Shown here: positions 29,082 through 37,094 of the stretch, piece by piece
How positions within the stretch are numbered: the stretch's first letter is position 1
Layout: every line of letters begins with the position of its first letter
NCBI GenBank assembly: GCA_022843955.1
Contig: JALHMQ010000020.1
Span: 1 to 64,000 of the forward strand
DNA: 64,000 bases
Direction: 5' to 3'
From: Burkholderiaceae bacterium
GTDB lineage: Bacteria > Pseudomonadota > Gammaproteobacteria > Burkholderiales > Burkholderiaceae_F
Translations under genes and position numbers: made by a program
The notes under the pieces: model-generated
What the model saw: only the letters and a program-made list of their open reading frames with translations
What the model was told of the DNA's origin: nothing
The model's database searches: none

Positions 29082-30113
29082 GTGGCAGCTGTGGACGTCG
29101 AGTCGTTGCTTGCTCCGCTCGCGCCGGATGCGCCGTGCGGCGAGAACCTCGAGTACGACGCCGAGTTCACCGCGTTCGAGCGCGCCCTGCAAGGCAAGCC
29201 CGAAGTCCAGTATGGCGCCACGTTGGTGGCCGCCGAGCCGCCCGACTGGAAAGCTGCACGCTCGCAAGCGCTGGCGCTGTTTCTACGTACCCGCGACCTG
29301 CGCGTCGCCGTGCCCCTGGCGCAGGCGCTGCTTCATGCCGACGGCCTGGGCGGTTTTGCCGACGGCCTGCGCGTGGTTGCGGGCTTGCTGCAATCGGCTT
29401 GGGTCGGCGTGCACCCGCAGCTTGACCCGGCCGACGGTAATGATCCGACCATGCGCGTGAACTCGCTGGCGGCACTTTGCGATGCCAACGGCACGCTAAA
29501 GGCGGTGCGCGAGGCGTTCCTGGTCAGCTCACGGGTGCATGGGCGGTTCAGCCTGCGCGACCTCGAGCTGGCAAGCGCAGAGGCCGTCGAGGGCGTCACG
29601 CGTCCGGAGCCCACGGTCATCGACGCGGCCTTCATGGACGCCGAGTTGGGAGAGCTGCAAGCGGTTGCTGCTGCGCTGGCAGCGTCGATCGAGCAGTCAA
29701 CATTGATCGAGAACACGCTGCAGTCGCATGTCGGTGCGGCCCAGGCGCTCGACCTGACGCCGCTGCGTTCGCTGCTGTCGCGCGCCCGCGCGGCCGTTGC
29801 CGAGCGCATCGGCCGCCGGGCGGATGCGCCGCAGGTCACTGAGGGGGCGGCCGTCGGACCTGCTGCGGCGGTCGGCGCCCGCCCTGTCATGGCAGGCGAC
29901 ATTGGCAGCCGCGACGACGTGATCCGCATGCTCGATGTCATTTGCGAGTACTACCGCCAGGCCGAGCCGTCGAGCCCGGTGCCGCTGATGCTCAAGCGCG
30001 CACGTCGCCTGGTTCCGATGGGCTTTCACGAAATCATCGCCGACCTCGCCCCAGATGGCCTGGGGCAGGTGGAGAAGATCCTCGGCGTCAGCGGAAGCGA
30101 TTCCGCCAGTTGA
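29082..30113 (+). CDS. tssA: T6SS cap/priming protein TssA (short TssA1-like class)
   Basis: A 343-residue protein with the ImpA N-terminal domain: CGENLEYDAEF near the start, HPQLDPADGNDPTMRVNSL in the middle. A C-terminal ring-forming helical part, ICEYYRQAEPSSPVPLMLKRA, follows. TssA primes baseplate and sheath polymerisation. The length and C-terminus match the short TssA1-type class, not the long VasJ type. The GTG at 29082 has a perfect GAGGAGG ribosome site; upstream in-frame starts are weaker. It begins the sheath/baseplate operon that runs to tssH. Confidence 0.93.
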   Translation: MAAVDVESLLAPLAPDAPCGENLEYDAEFTAFERALQGKPEVQYGATLVAAEPPDWKAARSQALALFLRTRDLRVAVPLAQALLHADGLGGFADGLRVVAGLLQSAWVGVHPQLDPADGNDPTMRVNSLAALCDANGTLKAVREAFLVSSRVHGRFSLRDLELASAEAVEGVTRPEPTVIDAAFMDAELGELQAVAAALAASIEQSTLIENTLQSHVGAAQALDLTPLRSLLSRARAAVAERIGRRADAPQVTEGAAVGPAAAVGARPVMAGDIGSRDDVIRMLDVICEYYRQAEPSSPVPLMLKRARRLVPMGFHEIIADLAPDGLGQVEKILGVSGSDSAS

Positions 30114-30134
30114 ACCTGAGCAAGGAGAAAAGGG

Positions 30135-30650
30135 ATGGCCAAGCAGAGCAGTCAGAAGTTCATCGCGCGCAACCGGGCGCCCCGGGTGCAGATCGAGTAC
30201 GACGTCGAGGTCTATGGCGCCGAAAAGAAGGTCCAGATCCCGTTCGTCATGGGAACGCTGGCCGATCTGTCGGGCAAGCCGGCCGAGCCGCTGCCCCCGG
30301 TGGCCGACCGCAAGTTCCTCGAAATCGACGTCGACAACTTCGACGAGCGGCTCAAGGCGATGAAGCCGCGGGTGGCCTTTGCCGTACCCAACACCCTCAC
30401 CGGTGAAGGGAACATGAGTGTCGACATCACGTTCGAGAGCCTGGACGACTTCTCGCCGGCCGCCGTGGCGCGCAAGGTGGACTCGCTCAGCAAGCTGCTC
30501 GAGGCCCGCTCGCAACTGCAGAACCTGCTGACCTACATGGACGGCAAGACCGGTGCTGAAGACCTGATCGCCAAGCTGCTGGCCGATCCGGCCTTGCTGC
30601 AGACACTCGCATCCGCACCCAAGCCGCAGGAGGAAAAAGGCAATGGCTGA
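30135..30650 (+). CDS. tssB: T6SS contractile sheath small subunit TssB (VipA)
   Basis: A 171-residue sheath subunit that forms heterodimers with TssC and polymerises around the Hcp tube. Family motifs are NRAPRVQIEYDVE near the N-terminus, IPFVMGTLADLSGKP, and LLTYMDGKTGAEDLI at the C-terminus, which contributes to the sheath handshake. It overlaps tssC by eight bases. TagJ, encoded 2.2 kb downstream, is expected to bind its N-terminal helix. Confidence 0.97.
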   Translation: MAKQSSQKFIARNRAPRVQIEYDVEVYGAEKKVQIPFVMGTLADLSGKPAEPLPPVADRKFLEIDVDNFDERLKAMKPRVAFAVPNTLTGEGNMSVDITFESLDDFSPAAVARKVDSLSKLLEARSQLQNLLTYMDGKTGAEDLIAKLLADPALLQTLASAPKPQEEKGNG

Positions 30651-32136
30651 CAGCAAACAGACCGCCGCGCAAGGCGGCACCTCCACCACCGTCGAGACCA
30701 GCGATTTTGCGGCTCTCCTTCAGAAGGAGTTCAAGCCGAAGTCCGACAAGGCGAAAGAGGCGGTCGAGACCGCCGTGCGCACGCTCGCCGCACAGGCGCT
30801 GGTCGACACGCAACTCGTCTCCGACGACGTGCTCAAGACGATCGAGTCGATGGTGGCTGCGATCGACGCCAAGCTGTCCGAGCAGCTGAACCTGATCCTG
30901 CACAACCCGGACTTCCAGGCGCTCGAATCGGCCTGGCGTGGCCTGAGCTACCTGGTCTCCAACACCGAGAGCGATGAAATGCTCAAGGTGAAGGTGATGA
31001 ACATCTCCAAGGGCGAGATGCACAAGACGCTGCGCAAGTTCAAGGGCGCGGCGTGGGACCAGAGCCCGGTGTTCAAGAAGATCTACGAGGAGGAGTACGG
31101 CCAGTTCGGCGGCGAGCCCTTCGGTGCGCTGGTGGCCGACTACTACTTCGACCACAGCGCCCCCGACGTGGAGTTGCTTGGCCAGTTGGGCCAGATCTGC
31201 GCCGCCTCGCATACGCCGCTGATCGCGGGTGCCGATCCCACGGTGCTGCTGATGGATTCGTGGCAGGAACTGGCCAACCCGCGTGATCTCACCAAGATCT
31301 TCTCCACGCCGGAACACGCGGCCTGGCGTTCGCTGCGTGAGTCCGAAGACAGCCGCTACATCGGCCTGGCGATGCCACGCTTCCTGGCGCGCGCGCCCTA
31401 CGGTGCCAAGACCAACCCGGTCGAGGAGTTCGCGTTCGAGGAGCAGACCGACGGCGACTCCAAGAAGTACGCCTGGGCCAATGCCTCGTATGCGATGGCA
31501 GTCAACATCAACCGCTCGTTCAAGGAGTTCGGCTGGTGTTCGCGCATCCGCGGCATCGAGTCCGGCGGTGCGGTGGAGAACCTGCCGGTGCATTCGTTCC
31601 CCACCGATGATGGCGGCGTCGACATGAAGTGCCCCACGGAGATCGCCATCAGCGACCGCCGCGAGGCCGAGCTGGCGAAGAACGGGTTCATGCCGCTGGT
31701 TCACAAGAAGAACACCGACTTCGCGGCGTTCATCGGTGCGCAGTCGCTGCACAAGCCTGCCGAGTACAGCGACCCGGACGCCACCGCCAACGCCAACCTC
31801 GGAGCGCGCCTGCCGTATCTGTTCGCGGTGTGCCGCTTCGCGCATTACCTGAAGTGCATCGTGCGCGACAAGATCGGCTCGTTCAAGGAGAAGGACGACA
31901 TGTCGGTGTGGCTCAACAACTGGATCAACCAGTACGTCGAGCACAACCCGGCCACCGCGACCGAGATCGACAAGTCACGCAAGCCGCTGGCAGGAGCCGA
32001 GGTTGTGGTCGAGGAGATCGAAGGCAATCCCGGCTACTACAGCTCCAAGTTCTATCTGCGTCCGCACTATCAACTGGAAGGCCTGACCGTGTCGCTGCGG
32101 CTGGTTTCCAAGCTGCCTTCCGGCAAGGCAGCGTAA
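30643..32136 (+). CDS. tssC: T6SS contractile sheath large subunit TssC (VipB)
   Basis: A 497-residue sheath large subunit. Its N-terminal disordered segment, recognised by ClpV in contracted sheaths, is followed by the conserved body with AWRGLSYLVSNTES, FGALVADYYFDHS and the C-terminal NPGYYSSKFYLRPHYQLEG. AGGAGG inside the end of tssB serves as ribosome site. Full length and unbroken. Confidence 0.97.
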   Translation: MADSKQTAAQGGTSTTVETSDFAALLQKEFKPKSDKAKEAVETAVRTLAAQALVDTQLVSDDVLKTIESMVAAIDAKLSEQLNLILHNPDFQALESAWRGLSYLVSNTESDEMLKVKVMNISKGEMHKTLRKFKGAAWDQSPVFKKIYEEEYGQFGGEPFGALVADYYFDHSAPDVELLGQLGQICAASHTPLIAGADPTVLLMDSWQELANPRDLTKIFSTPEHAAWRSLRESEDSRYIGLAMPRFLARAPYGAKTNPVEEFAFEEQTDGDSKKYAWANASYAMAVNINRSFKEFGWCSRIRGIESGGAVENLPVHSFPTDDGGVDMKCPTEIAISDRREAELAKNGFMPLVHKKNTDFAAFIGAQSLHKPAEYSDPDATANANLGARLPYLFAVCRFAHYLKCIVRDKIGSFKEKDDMSVWLNNWINQYVEHNPATATEIDKSRKPLAGAEVVVEEIEGNPGYYSSKFYLRPHYQLEGLTVSLRLVSKLPSGKAA

Positions 32137-32186
32137 TCGGCAGCGACAAGCGCTAGTCAACCAAACCAAACACAAGAGGCAACGAG

Positions 32187-32666
32187 ATGATTCTTCTGAA
32201 ATTTGCGACTGAGATCAAAGGCACCTCTCAAGTAGAGGCTCACAAAGACTGGATCGAGCTGGGGAGCATCCAGCTTGGCGTCGGGCGAGCCATCTCCAAT
32301 GTCGGCGGCAGTGCCGACCGCGAGACCAGCAATCCGTCGTTCTCCGAACTGACCTGCTCCAAGGCGACCGATATCGCTTCGCCGGAACTGTTCATGCAGG
32401 CGGTGTGCGGCAAGTCGCTCGGCAAGGCTGAAGTGCATTTCCTGAACACCGGCGGCGCTGACAAGAAGCAGCAGGTCTACCTCAAGATCGAACTGGAAGG
32501 CGCAATGATCAGTGCCTACTCGGCCTCGAGCGGCGGTGATCGTCCGAGCGAGAGCTTCGGCATCAACTTCTCGAAGATCTCGTACCAGTACGACTCGTTC
32601 GACGGCTCCACGGTCAAGACCGGCACGCCGAAGAAGTGGGACCTGCAGAAGAACGCGACGTACTAG
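32187..32666 (+). CDS. hcp: T6SS inner-tube protein Hcp (TssD)
   Basis: A 159-residue beta-barrel protein that stacks as hexameric rings in the inner tube and carries small effectors. Features: DWIELGSIQLGVGRAIS near the N-terminus, SKATDIASPELFMQAVCGKSLGKAE in the middle, and SYQYDSFDGSTVKTGTPKKWDLQKN at the C-terminus. No C-terminal effector extension. A 14-bp perfect GC palindrome (32702-32715) lies 35 bp after the stop and may stabilise or end part of the transcript. Confidence 0.97.
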   Translation: MILLKFATEIKGTSQVEAHKDWIELGSIQLGVGRAISNVGGSADRETSNPSFSELTCSKATDIASPELFMQAVCGKSLGKAEVHFLNTGGADKKQQVYLKIELEGAMISAYSASSGGDRPSESFGINFSKISYQYDSFDGSTVKTGTPKKWDLQKNATY

Positions 32667-32701
32667 ACCGCCGCCCATCGGGCCGTGGCCTGCGCCGCGG
32701 C

Positions 32702-32715
32702 CCGGCCCGGGCCGG
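32702..32715. other. GC-rich perfect palindrome after hcp
   Basis: CCGGCCCGGGCCGG is a perfect 14-bp palindrome in the 155-bp gap between hcp and tagJ. There is no T tract, so it is not a classical terminator. It may act as an RNA-stabilising or processing hairpin that raises hcp mRNA over the downstream genes. Confidence 0.35.
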
Positions 32716-32821
32716 TGCGACCGACGTCTGCTGTCCATCGCGACCGGCCTTCCGACAGCGCCGTTCCTTTGTCCTGCCTCGCCATCGCGTGCGCTCGGCG
32801 GGGTTCTCTTGAAGCGATTCC

Positions 32822-33631
32822 ATGGCCGCGCTTGACCTCGCACGATCAGGGCAGCTGACGGAGGCTCTGGCCTCCCTGCAGCAGGAAGTCCGCCAGCAGC
32901 CGACCCAGGCCAAGCTGCGCGTGTTCCTGTTCCAGTTGCTGGCGGTGCTTGGTCAGCATGAGCGTGCGCTGAACCAGCTCAAGGTCGCCGGCGAACTCGA
33001 TCCCGCTGCGCTGCCGATGGTGCAGACCTACACCGAGGCGTTGCGCTGCGAACTGCTGCGGCAGGACGTCTTTGCCGGACGCCGCACGCCACTGGTGCTC
33101 GGACAGCCGCGCGAGTGGCTGGCGCGACTGGTCGAGGCCCTGCGCCTCGACCACGACGGTGCACCCGCGCAGGCGCAGCAGCTGCGTGCCGAGGCGATGG
33201 ACGCCGCCGACGCGGTACCCGGCGAGATCGACGGCGCGCCGTTCGCCTGGCTGGCCGACGCCGACCCGCGCCTGGGTCCGGTGGTCGAAGCGCTGCTCAA
33301 TGGCCGCTACTACTGGGTGCCTTGCGAGCACATCGCGCAGATCAACATCGACGCACCGGCCGACCTGCGTGACACCGTGTGGATGCCGGCCGAGTTCACG
33401 TGGCGCAACGGCGGCCAGGCGCTGGGATTGATCCCGGCGCGCTACCCGGGCACGGTCGAGACCGGCGATCCGCAATTGCTGCTGGCGCGCCGCACCGACT
33501 GGCAGGGTGATGACGCCCTCGGCTGGCGTGGCCTGGGACAGCGCATGTTCGCCACCGACGTCGGCGAGTATCCGCTGCTGGCCGTGCGCACCATCCGCTT
33601 CGATGCGCCGGCGGAGGTGGCCGGTGGCTGA
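32822..33631 (+). CDS. tagJ: T6SS accessory protein TagJ (ImpE/HsiE)
   Basis: A 269-residue ImpE-family protein: an N-terminal TPR-like helical part (QLTEALASLQQEVRQQPTQAKLR in pieces) and a C-terminal domain with YYWVPCEHIAQINIDAPADLRD. TagJ binds TssB and ClpV and modulates sheath recycling in TssA1/HsiE-type systems. Its stop is overlapped by the tssE start. The weak ribosome site before its ATG and the 155-bp gap after hcp may lower its expression relative to the tube and sheath. Confidence 0.92.
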   Translation: MAALDLARSGQLTEALASLQQEVRQQPTQAKLRVFLFQLLAVLGQHERALNQLKVAGELDPAALPMVQTYTEALRCELLRQDVFAGRRTPLVLGQPREWLARLVEALRLDHDGAPAQAQQLRAEAMDAADAVPGEIDGAPFAWLADADPRLGPVVEALLNGRYYWVPCEHIAQINIDAPADLRDTVWMPAEFTWRNGGQALGLIPARYPGTVETGDPQLLLARRTDWQGDDALGWRGLGQRMFATDVGEYPLLAVRTIRFDAPAEVAGG

Positions 33632-34127
33632 GCTCACGCCGCGCGAGCGCCTGCAGCCGTCGCTGCTCGATCGCCTGACCGACGACGAACCGGGCCAGCA
33701 GCAGGAGTCGCGTGATCGACGCGTGCTGTCGATGCGTTCGCTGCGGCAGGGCGTGCTGCGCGACCTGGGCTGGCTGCTCAACACCACCGCCTTGTCGTCG
33801 ATGCAGGACCTGTCGGCGTACCCGCACGCGGCGCGCTCGACGATCAACTTCGGCCTGCCTGACATGACCGGCAAGACCGCCTCCGGCATGGATGTCACCG
33901 AACTCGAACGCGAACTGCGCGACGCAGTCCGGGCCTTCGAGCCGCGCATTCTCGCCAACAGCGTGAGCGTGCGCGCCGTGTCGGCCGGAGGCGAGGCGCA
34001 CAACACGCTGGTGTTCGAAGTCGAGGGCGAGCTGTGGGCGCAGCCGGTGCCCGAGCGCCTGTTCCTGCGCACCGAACTCGACCTCGAGGTCGGCGCGATC
34101 CGCATCGCGGATCTCGAGTCGCGCTGA
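33624..34127 (+). CDS. tssE: T6SS baseplate wedge protein TssE (gp25-like)
   Basis: A 167-residue gp25-like protein that links baseplate and sheath. Motifs are LQPSLLDRLTDDEP near the start, LRQGVLRDLGWLLNTTAL, and INFGLPDMTGKTA, with the lysozyme-like fold core ending in LDLEVGAIRIADL. The GTG at 33624 overlaps the tagJ stop (GTGGCTGA). An earlier in-frame ATG at 33507 lies inside tagJ and would add unconserved residues. Confidence 0.95.
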   Translation: MAELTPRERLQPSLLDRLTDDEPGQQQESRDRRVLSMRSLRQGVLRDLGWLLNTTALSSMQDLSAYPHAARSTINFGLPDMTGKTASGMDVTELERELRDAVRAFEPRILANSVSVRAVSAGGEAHNTLVFEVEGELWAQPVPERLFLRTELDLEVGAIRIADLESR

Positions 34128-34141
34128 AGGCGGAAGCGACG

Positions 34142-36028
34142 ATGGATCCAGTGCTCCTTCGCCACTACGAGCGCGAGTTGCAACACCTGCGCGAGATGGG
34201 CGGTGAGTTCGCGCAGGAGTTTCCCAAGATTGCAGGCCGGCTCGGGCTCGAGGGCTTCGAGTGCGCCGACCCGTATGTCGAGCGGCTGCTGGAAGGCTTT
34301 GCCTTCATGGCCGCGCGCGTGCAGATGAAGCTGGACGCCGAGTTTCCCCGCTTCACGCAGCACCTTTTTGAGCTCGTCTACCCGCACTACCTGGCCCCCA
34401 CGCCGTCAATGGCGGTGGTGCAGATGCAGCCGGACCTGTCGGCCGGCTCGCTTGCCTCCGGCTTCAACGTGCCGCGCGGCAGCAGCCTGCGCAGCCTGCC
34501 TGGGCGCGGCGAGCAGGGCGCCTGCGATTACCGCACCGCGCACGACACCACGCTGTGGCCGATCGAACTGGTCCAGGCGCGCTACTTCCGCTACGGCGGC
34601 GAGTTCGGTGACGCCCAGCTAGGGGGGATCGACAAGGTGCGCGCCGGCCTCCGCCTGCGGCTGCGCAGCACCGCCGGGCTGAAGTTCGCGCAACTGCCGC
34701 TCGACGTCCTGCGCCTGCATCTGCGCGGTAGCGACGCGTTGCCGATGCAGTTGTATGAGCTGCTGCTGGCGCATGCGGTAGGCGTGATCGCGCATCCGGC
34801 TACAGGCCCGGCCGCCGGCGTACACGCCCTGCCGGCGGCGGCAAGCGTGCGGCGCGTCGGCTTCGCCGACGAGGAAGCGTTGCTGCCTTTCGGTCCGCGG
34901 TCGTTCCAGGGCTACCGGCTGCTGCAGGAGTACTTCGCCTTCCCGCAGCGCTACCTGTTCGTCGACCTGGCGGGCCTGGGCACCGCGGTGCGCGCCTGCA
35001 AGGGCAATGAACTCGAGGTGATCGTGCTGCTCGACCGCAGTGATCCCGCGCTCGAACGCGTCGTCGATGCGGCCAACTTTGCGCTCTTTTGCACGCCGGC
35101 CGTCAACCTGTTTGCCCACCGGGCCGACCGCATTCACCTGAGCAACGAGCGTGCGGAGCACCAGGTCGTGCCCGACCGCACGCGGCCGCTCGACTTCGAG
35201 GTCTATCAGGTCAAGCGCGTGACGGGCTTCGGCACCGGGCCAGACAGCGAGCGCGAGTTCCTGCCGTTCTATGCGTCGCGCGACCTGGGCATGCCGACTC
35301 CAAATGCCGCCTACTTCTCGGTGCGCCGTGTGCGTCGAGTGCTGTCGGAGCGCGAGCGACGCCAGGGCGCGCGCACCAGCTACGTTGGCAGCGAGACGTA
35401 TCTGTCGCTGGTCGATGCGCACGAGGCGCCGGCGCAGACCGGCTCGCGCCAGCTGGCGATCCAGACGCTGTGCACCAATCGCGACCTGCCGCTGTCGATG
35501 CCGCTGGGTGTCGGTGCCACCGACTTCACGCTCGACTCCGGCGCGCCGGTGGCGGCGATCCGCTGCGTTGCCGGGCCAAGCCGGCCGCAGCCGCCGCATC
35601 CGGAGGGCGAGGCCGCGTGGCGACTGGTCAGCCAGCTGTCGTTGAACTACCTGTCGCTGGTCGATGCGGATGCGAAGCAGGAGGGCGGCGGTGCGCAGGC
35701 GCTGCGCGACCTGCTGCGGCTGTACGCGTGGTCCGATGCAGCCCTGCTGAGGCAGATCGAGGGCCTGCGGTCGGTCGCCGCCGCGCAAGTCACGCGACGA
35801 CTGCCCACCGCAGGGCCAGTCACCTTCGGGCGGGGTCAGCAGATCGCCATCACGCTGGATGAATCGGCGTTCGAAGGCAGCGGGGCGTTTCTCTTCGGCG
35901 CCGTGCTCGAACAGTTCTTCGCGCGCTACGCCTCGATCAACAGTTTCACGGAAACGCTGGTCCGCTCGCAAACGCGCGGCGAGATCATGCGTTGGCCGGC
36001 TCGGGTCGGGCAATGCAGGACGCTGTAG
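34142..36028 (+). CDS. tssF: T6SS baseplate protein TssF (ImpG/VasA)
   Basis: A 628-residue baseplate wedge protein. It begins with the family hallmark LLRHYERELQHLREMGGEFA, continues with FELVYPHYLAPTPSMAVVQ, and ends with SFTETLVRSQTRGEIMRWPAR. TssF forms 2:1 wedges with TssG. The ATG at 34142 lies 14 bases after tssE and at the conserved N-terminus; longer in-frame readings overlap tssE. The end overlaps the tssG start by 16 bases. Confidence 0.96.
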   Translation: MDPVLLRHYERELQHLREMGGEFAQEFPKIAGRLGLEGFECADPYVERLLEGFAFMAARVQMKLDAEFPRFTQHLFELVYPHYLAPTPSMAVVQMQPDLSAGSLASGFNVPRGSSLRSLPGRGEQGACDYRTAHDTTLWPIELVQARYFRYGGEFGDAQLGGIDKVRAGLRLRLRSTAGLKFAQLPLDVLRLHLRGSDALPMQLYELLLAHAVGVIAHPATGPAAGVHALPAAASVRRVGFADEEALLPFGPRSFQGYRLLQEYFAFPQRYLFVDLAGLGTAVRACKGNELEVIVLLDRSDPALERVVDAANFALFCTPAVNLFAHRADRIHLSNERAEHQVVPDRTRPLDFEVYQVKRVTGFGTGPDSEREFLPFYASRDLGMPTPNAAYFSVRRVRRVLSERERRQGARTSYVGSETYLSLVDAHEAPAQTGSRQLAIQTLCTNRDLPLSMPLGVGATDFTLDSGAPVAAIRCVAGPSRPQPPHPEGEAAWRLVSQLSLNYLSLVDADAKQEGGGAQALRDLLRLYAWSDAALLRQIEGLRSVAAAQVTRRLPTAGPVTFGRGQQIAITLDESAFEGSGAFLFGAVLEQFFARYASINSFTETLVRSQTRGEIMRWPARVGQCRTL

Positions 36029-37074
36029 CCGATCCCGCGGCGGCCGCGGCAGTCGAGCAGGTGCTCGTCGCGCAGGTCGAGCGGCTTGATTTCTACCAGG
36101 CGTTGCGCCTGCTCGAGCAGGCGCATCCGGAACTGCCGCGCATCGGCCAGTCACAGCGGCCGCGCGACGACGCCGTGCGCCTGGGCCAGCAGCCCTCGTT
36201 GGCGTTTGCCGCGTCGATACTGGCGGCCTACGAGCCCGCCAGCGACACTCGGGCAGCACGCCTGCTGGTGAACTTCCTCGGTCTGCTCGGACCCAACGGT
36301 CCGTTGCCGACCCACCTGACCGAGTACGCCCGCGATCGCCTGCGCAACAGCGGCGACCCCACGCTGGCACGCTTTCTCGATCTGTTCCACCACCGCATGC
36401 TGTCGCTGTTTTATCGCGCCTGGGCGCAGGTGCAGCCGACGGTCAGTCGCGATCGTCCCCAGGACGACCGCTTCGCGACCTACGTTGCTTCGCTGTTCGG
36501 CCTGGGCCAGGACACGCTGCGCGCGCGCGATGCGGTGCCCGATGCGGCCAAGCTGCATTTCGCCGGTCGCCTCGCCGCGCAGCCGCGCAACGCCGAGGGA
36601 CTGCAGGCGATCCTTGCTGAGTTTTTCAACGTACCGGTGGCGATCGAGCAGTACGTCGGCCAGTGGCTCGCGCTGCCGGTGGACGGGCGCACGCAGCTGA
36701 GCAGCCGCGCGCCGCACCTGTCGGTGAATGCGCAACTGGGTGCCTCGGCCACCCTGGGTGCGCGGTCGTGGCAGGCGCAGCACAAGTTCCGCATCGTGCT
36801 CGGGCCGCTGTTGCGCGATGACTATGAGCGGTTCTTGCCCGGCGGCGAGAGCCTGCCTCGCCTGACCGCATGGGTTCGCAACTATGTCGGCGATTCGCTC
36901 GACTGGGATCTGCAACTGATGCTGCGGCCCGAGTCCGTGCCGACTCTCGCGCTCGGTGGCCGCAAAACTGGCGTAGCGCGCGGCGCGCGCCTGGGCCTGA
37001 CGACCTGGCTGACCGGCCGCTTGGCGACGCGCCAGGTCGATCGCCTTCATCTTGTTCCGCGCAGTCTTCACTAG
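36013..37074 (+). CDS. tssG: T6SS baseplate protein TssG (ImpH/VasB)
   Basis: A 353-residue baseplate wedge partner of TssF. Family features are LDFYQALRLLEQ near the N-terminus, FLGLLGPNGPLPTHLTEYARDR, LFHHRMLSLFYRAWAQ, and a C-terminal LGLTTWLTG. The ATG at 36013 is chosen over the TTG at 35992. It overlaps tssF, so the stoichiometrically linked wedge proteins are translationally coupled. Confidence 0.95.
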   Translation: MQDAVADPAAAAAVEQVLVAQVERLDFYQALRLLEQAHPELPRIGQSQRPRDDAVRLGQQPSLAFAASILAAYEPASDTRAARLLVNFLGLLGPNGPLPTHLTEYARDRLRNSGDPTLARFLDLFHHRMLSLFYRAWAQVQPTVSRDRPQDDRFATYVASLFGLGQDTLRARDAVPDAAKLHFAGRLAAQPRNAEGLQAILAEFFNVPVAIEQYVGQWLALPVDGRTQLSSRAPHLSVNAQLGASATLGARSWQAQHKFRIVLGPLLRDDYERFLPGGESLPRLTAWVRNYVGDSLDWDLQLMLRPESVPTLALGGRKTGVARGARLGLTTWLTGRLATRQVDRLHLVPRSLH

Positions 37075-37094
37075 CGCTCTCGGAGAGCCGTTAC

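Noticed and set aside
34619-36370. 583-codon open frame antisense to tssF
   Set aside because: It mirrors the conserved tssF coding frame; no recognisable motif or ribosome site.
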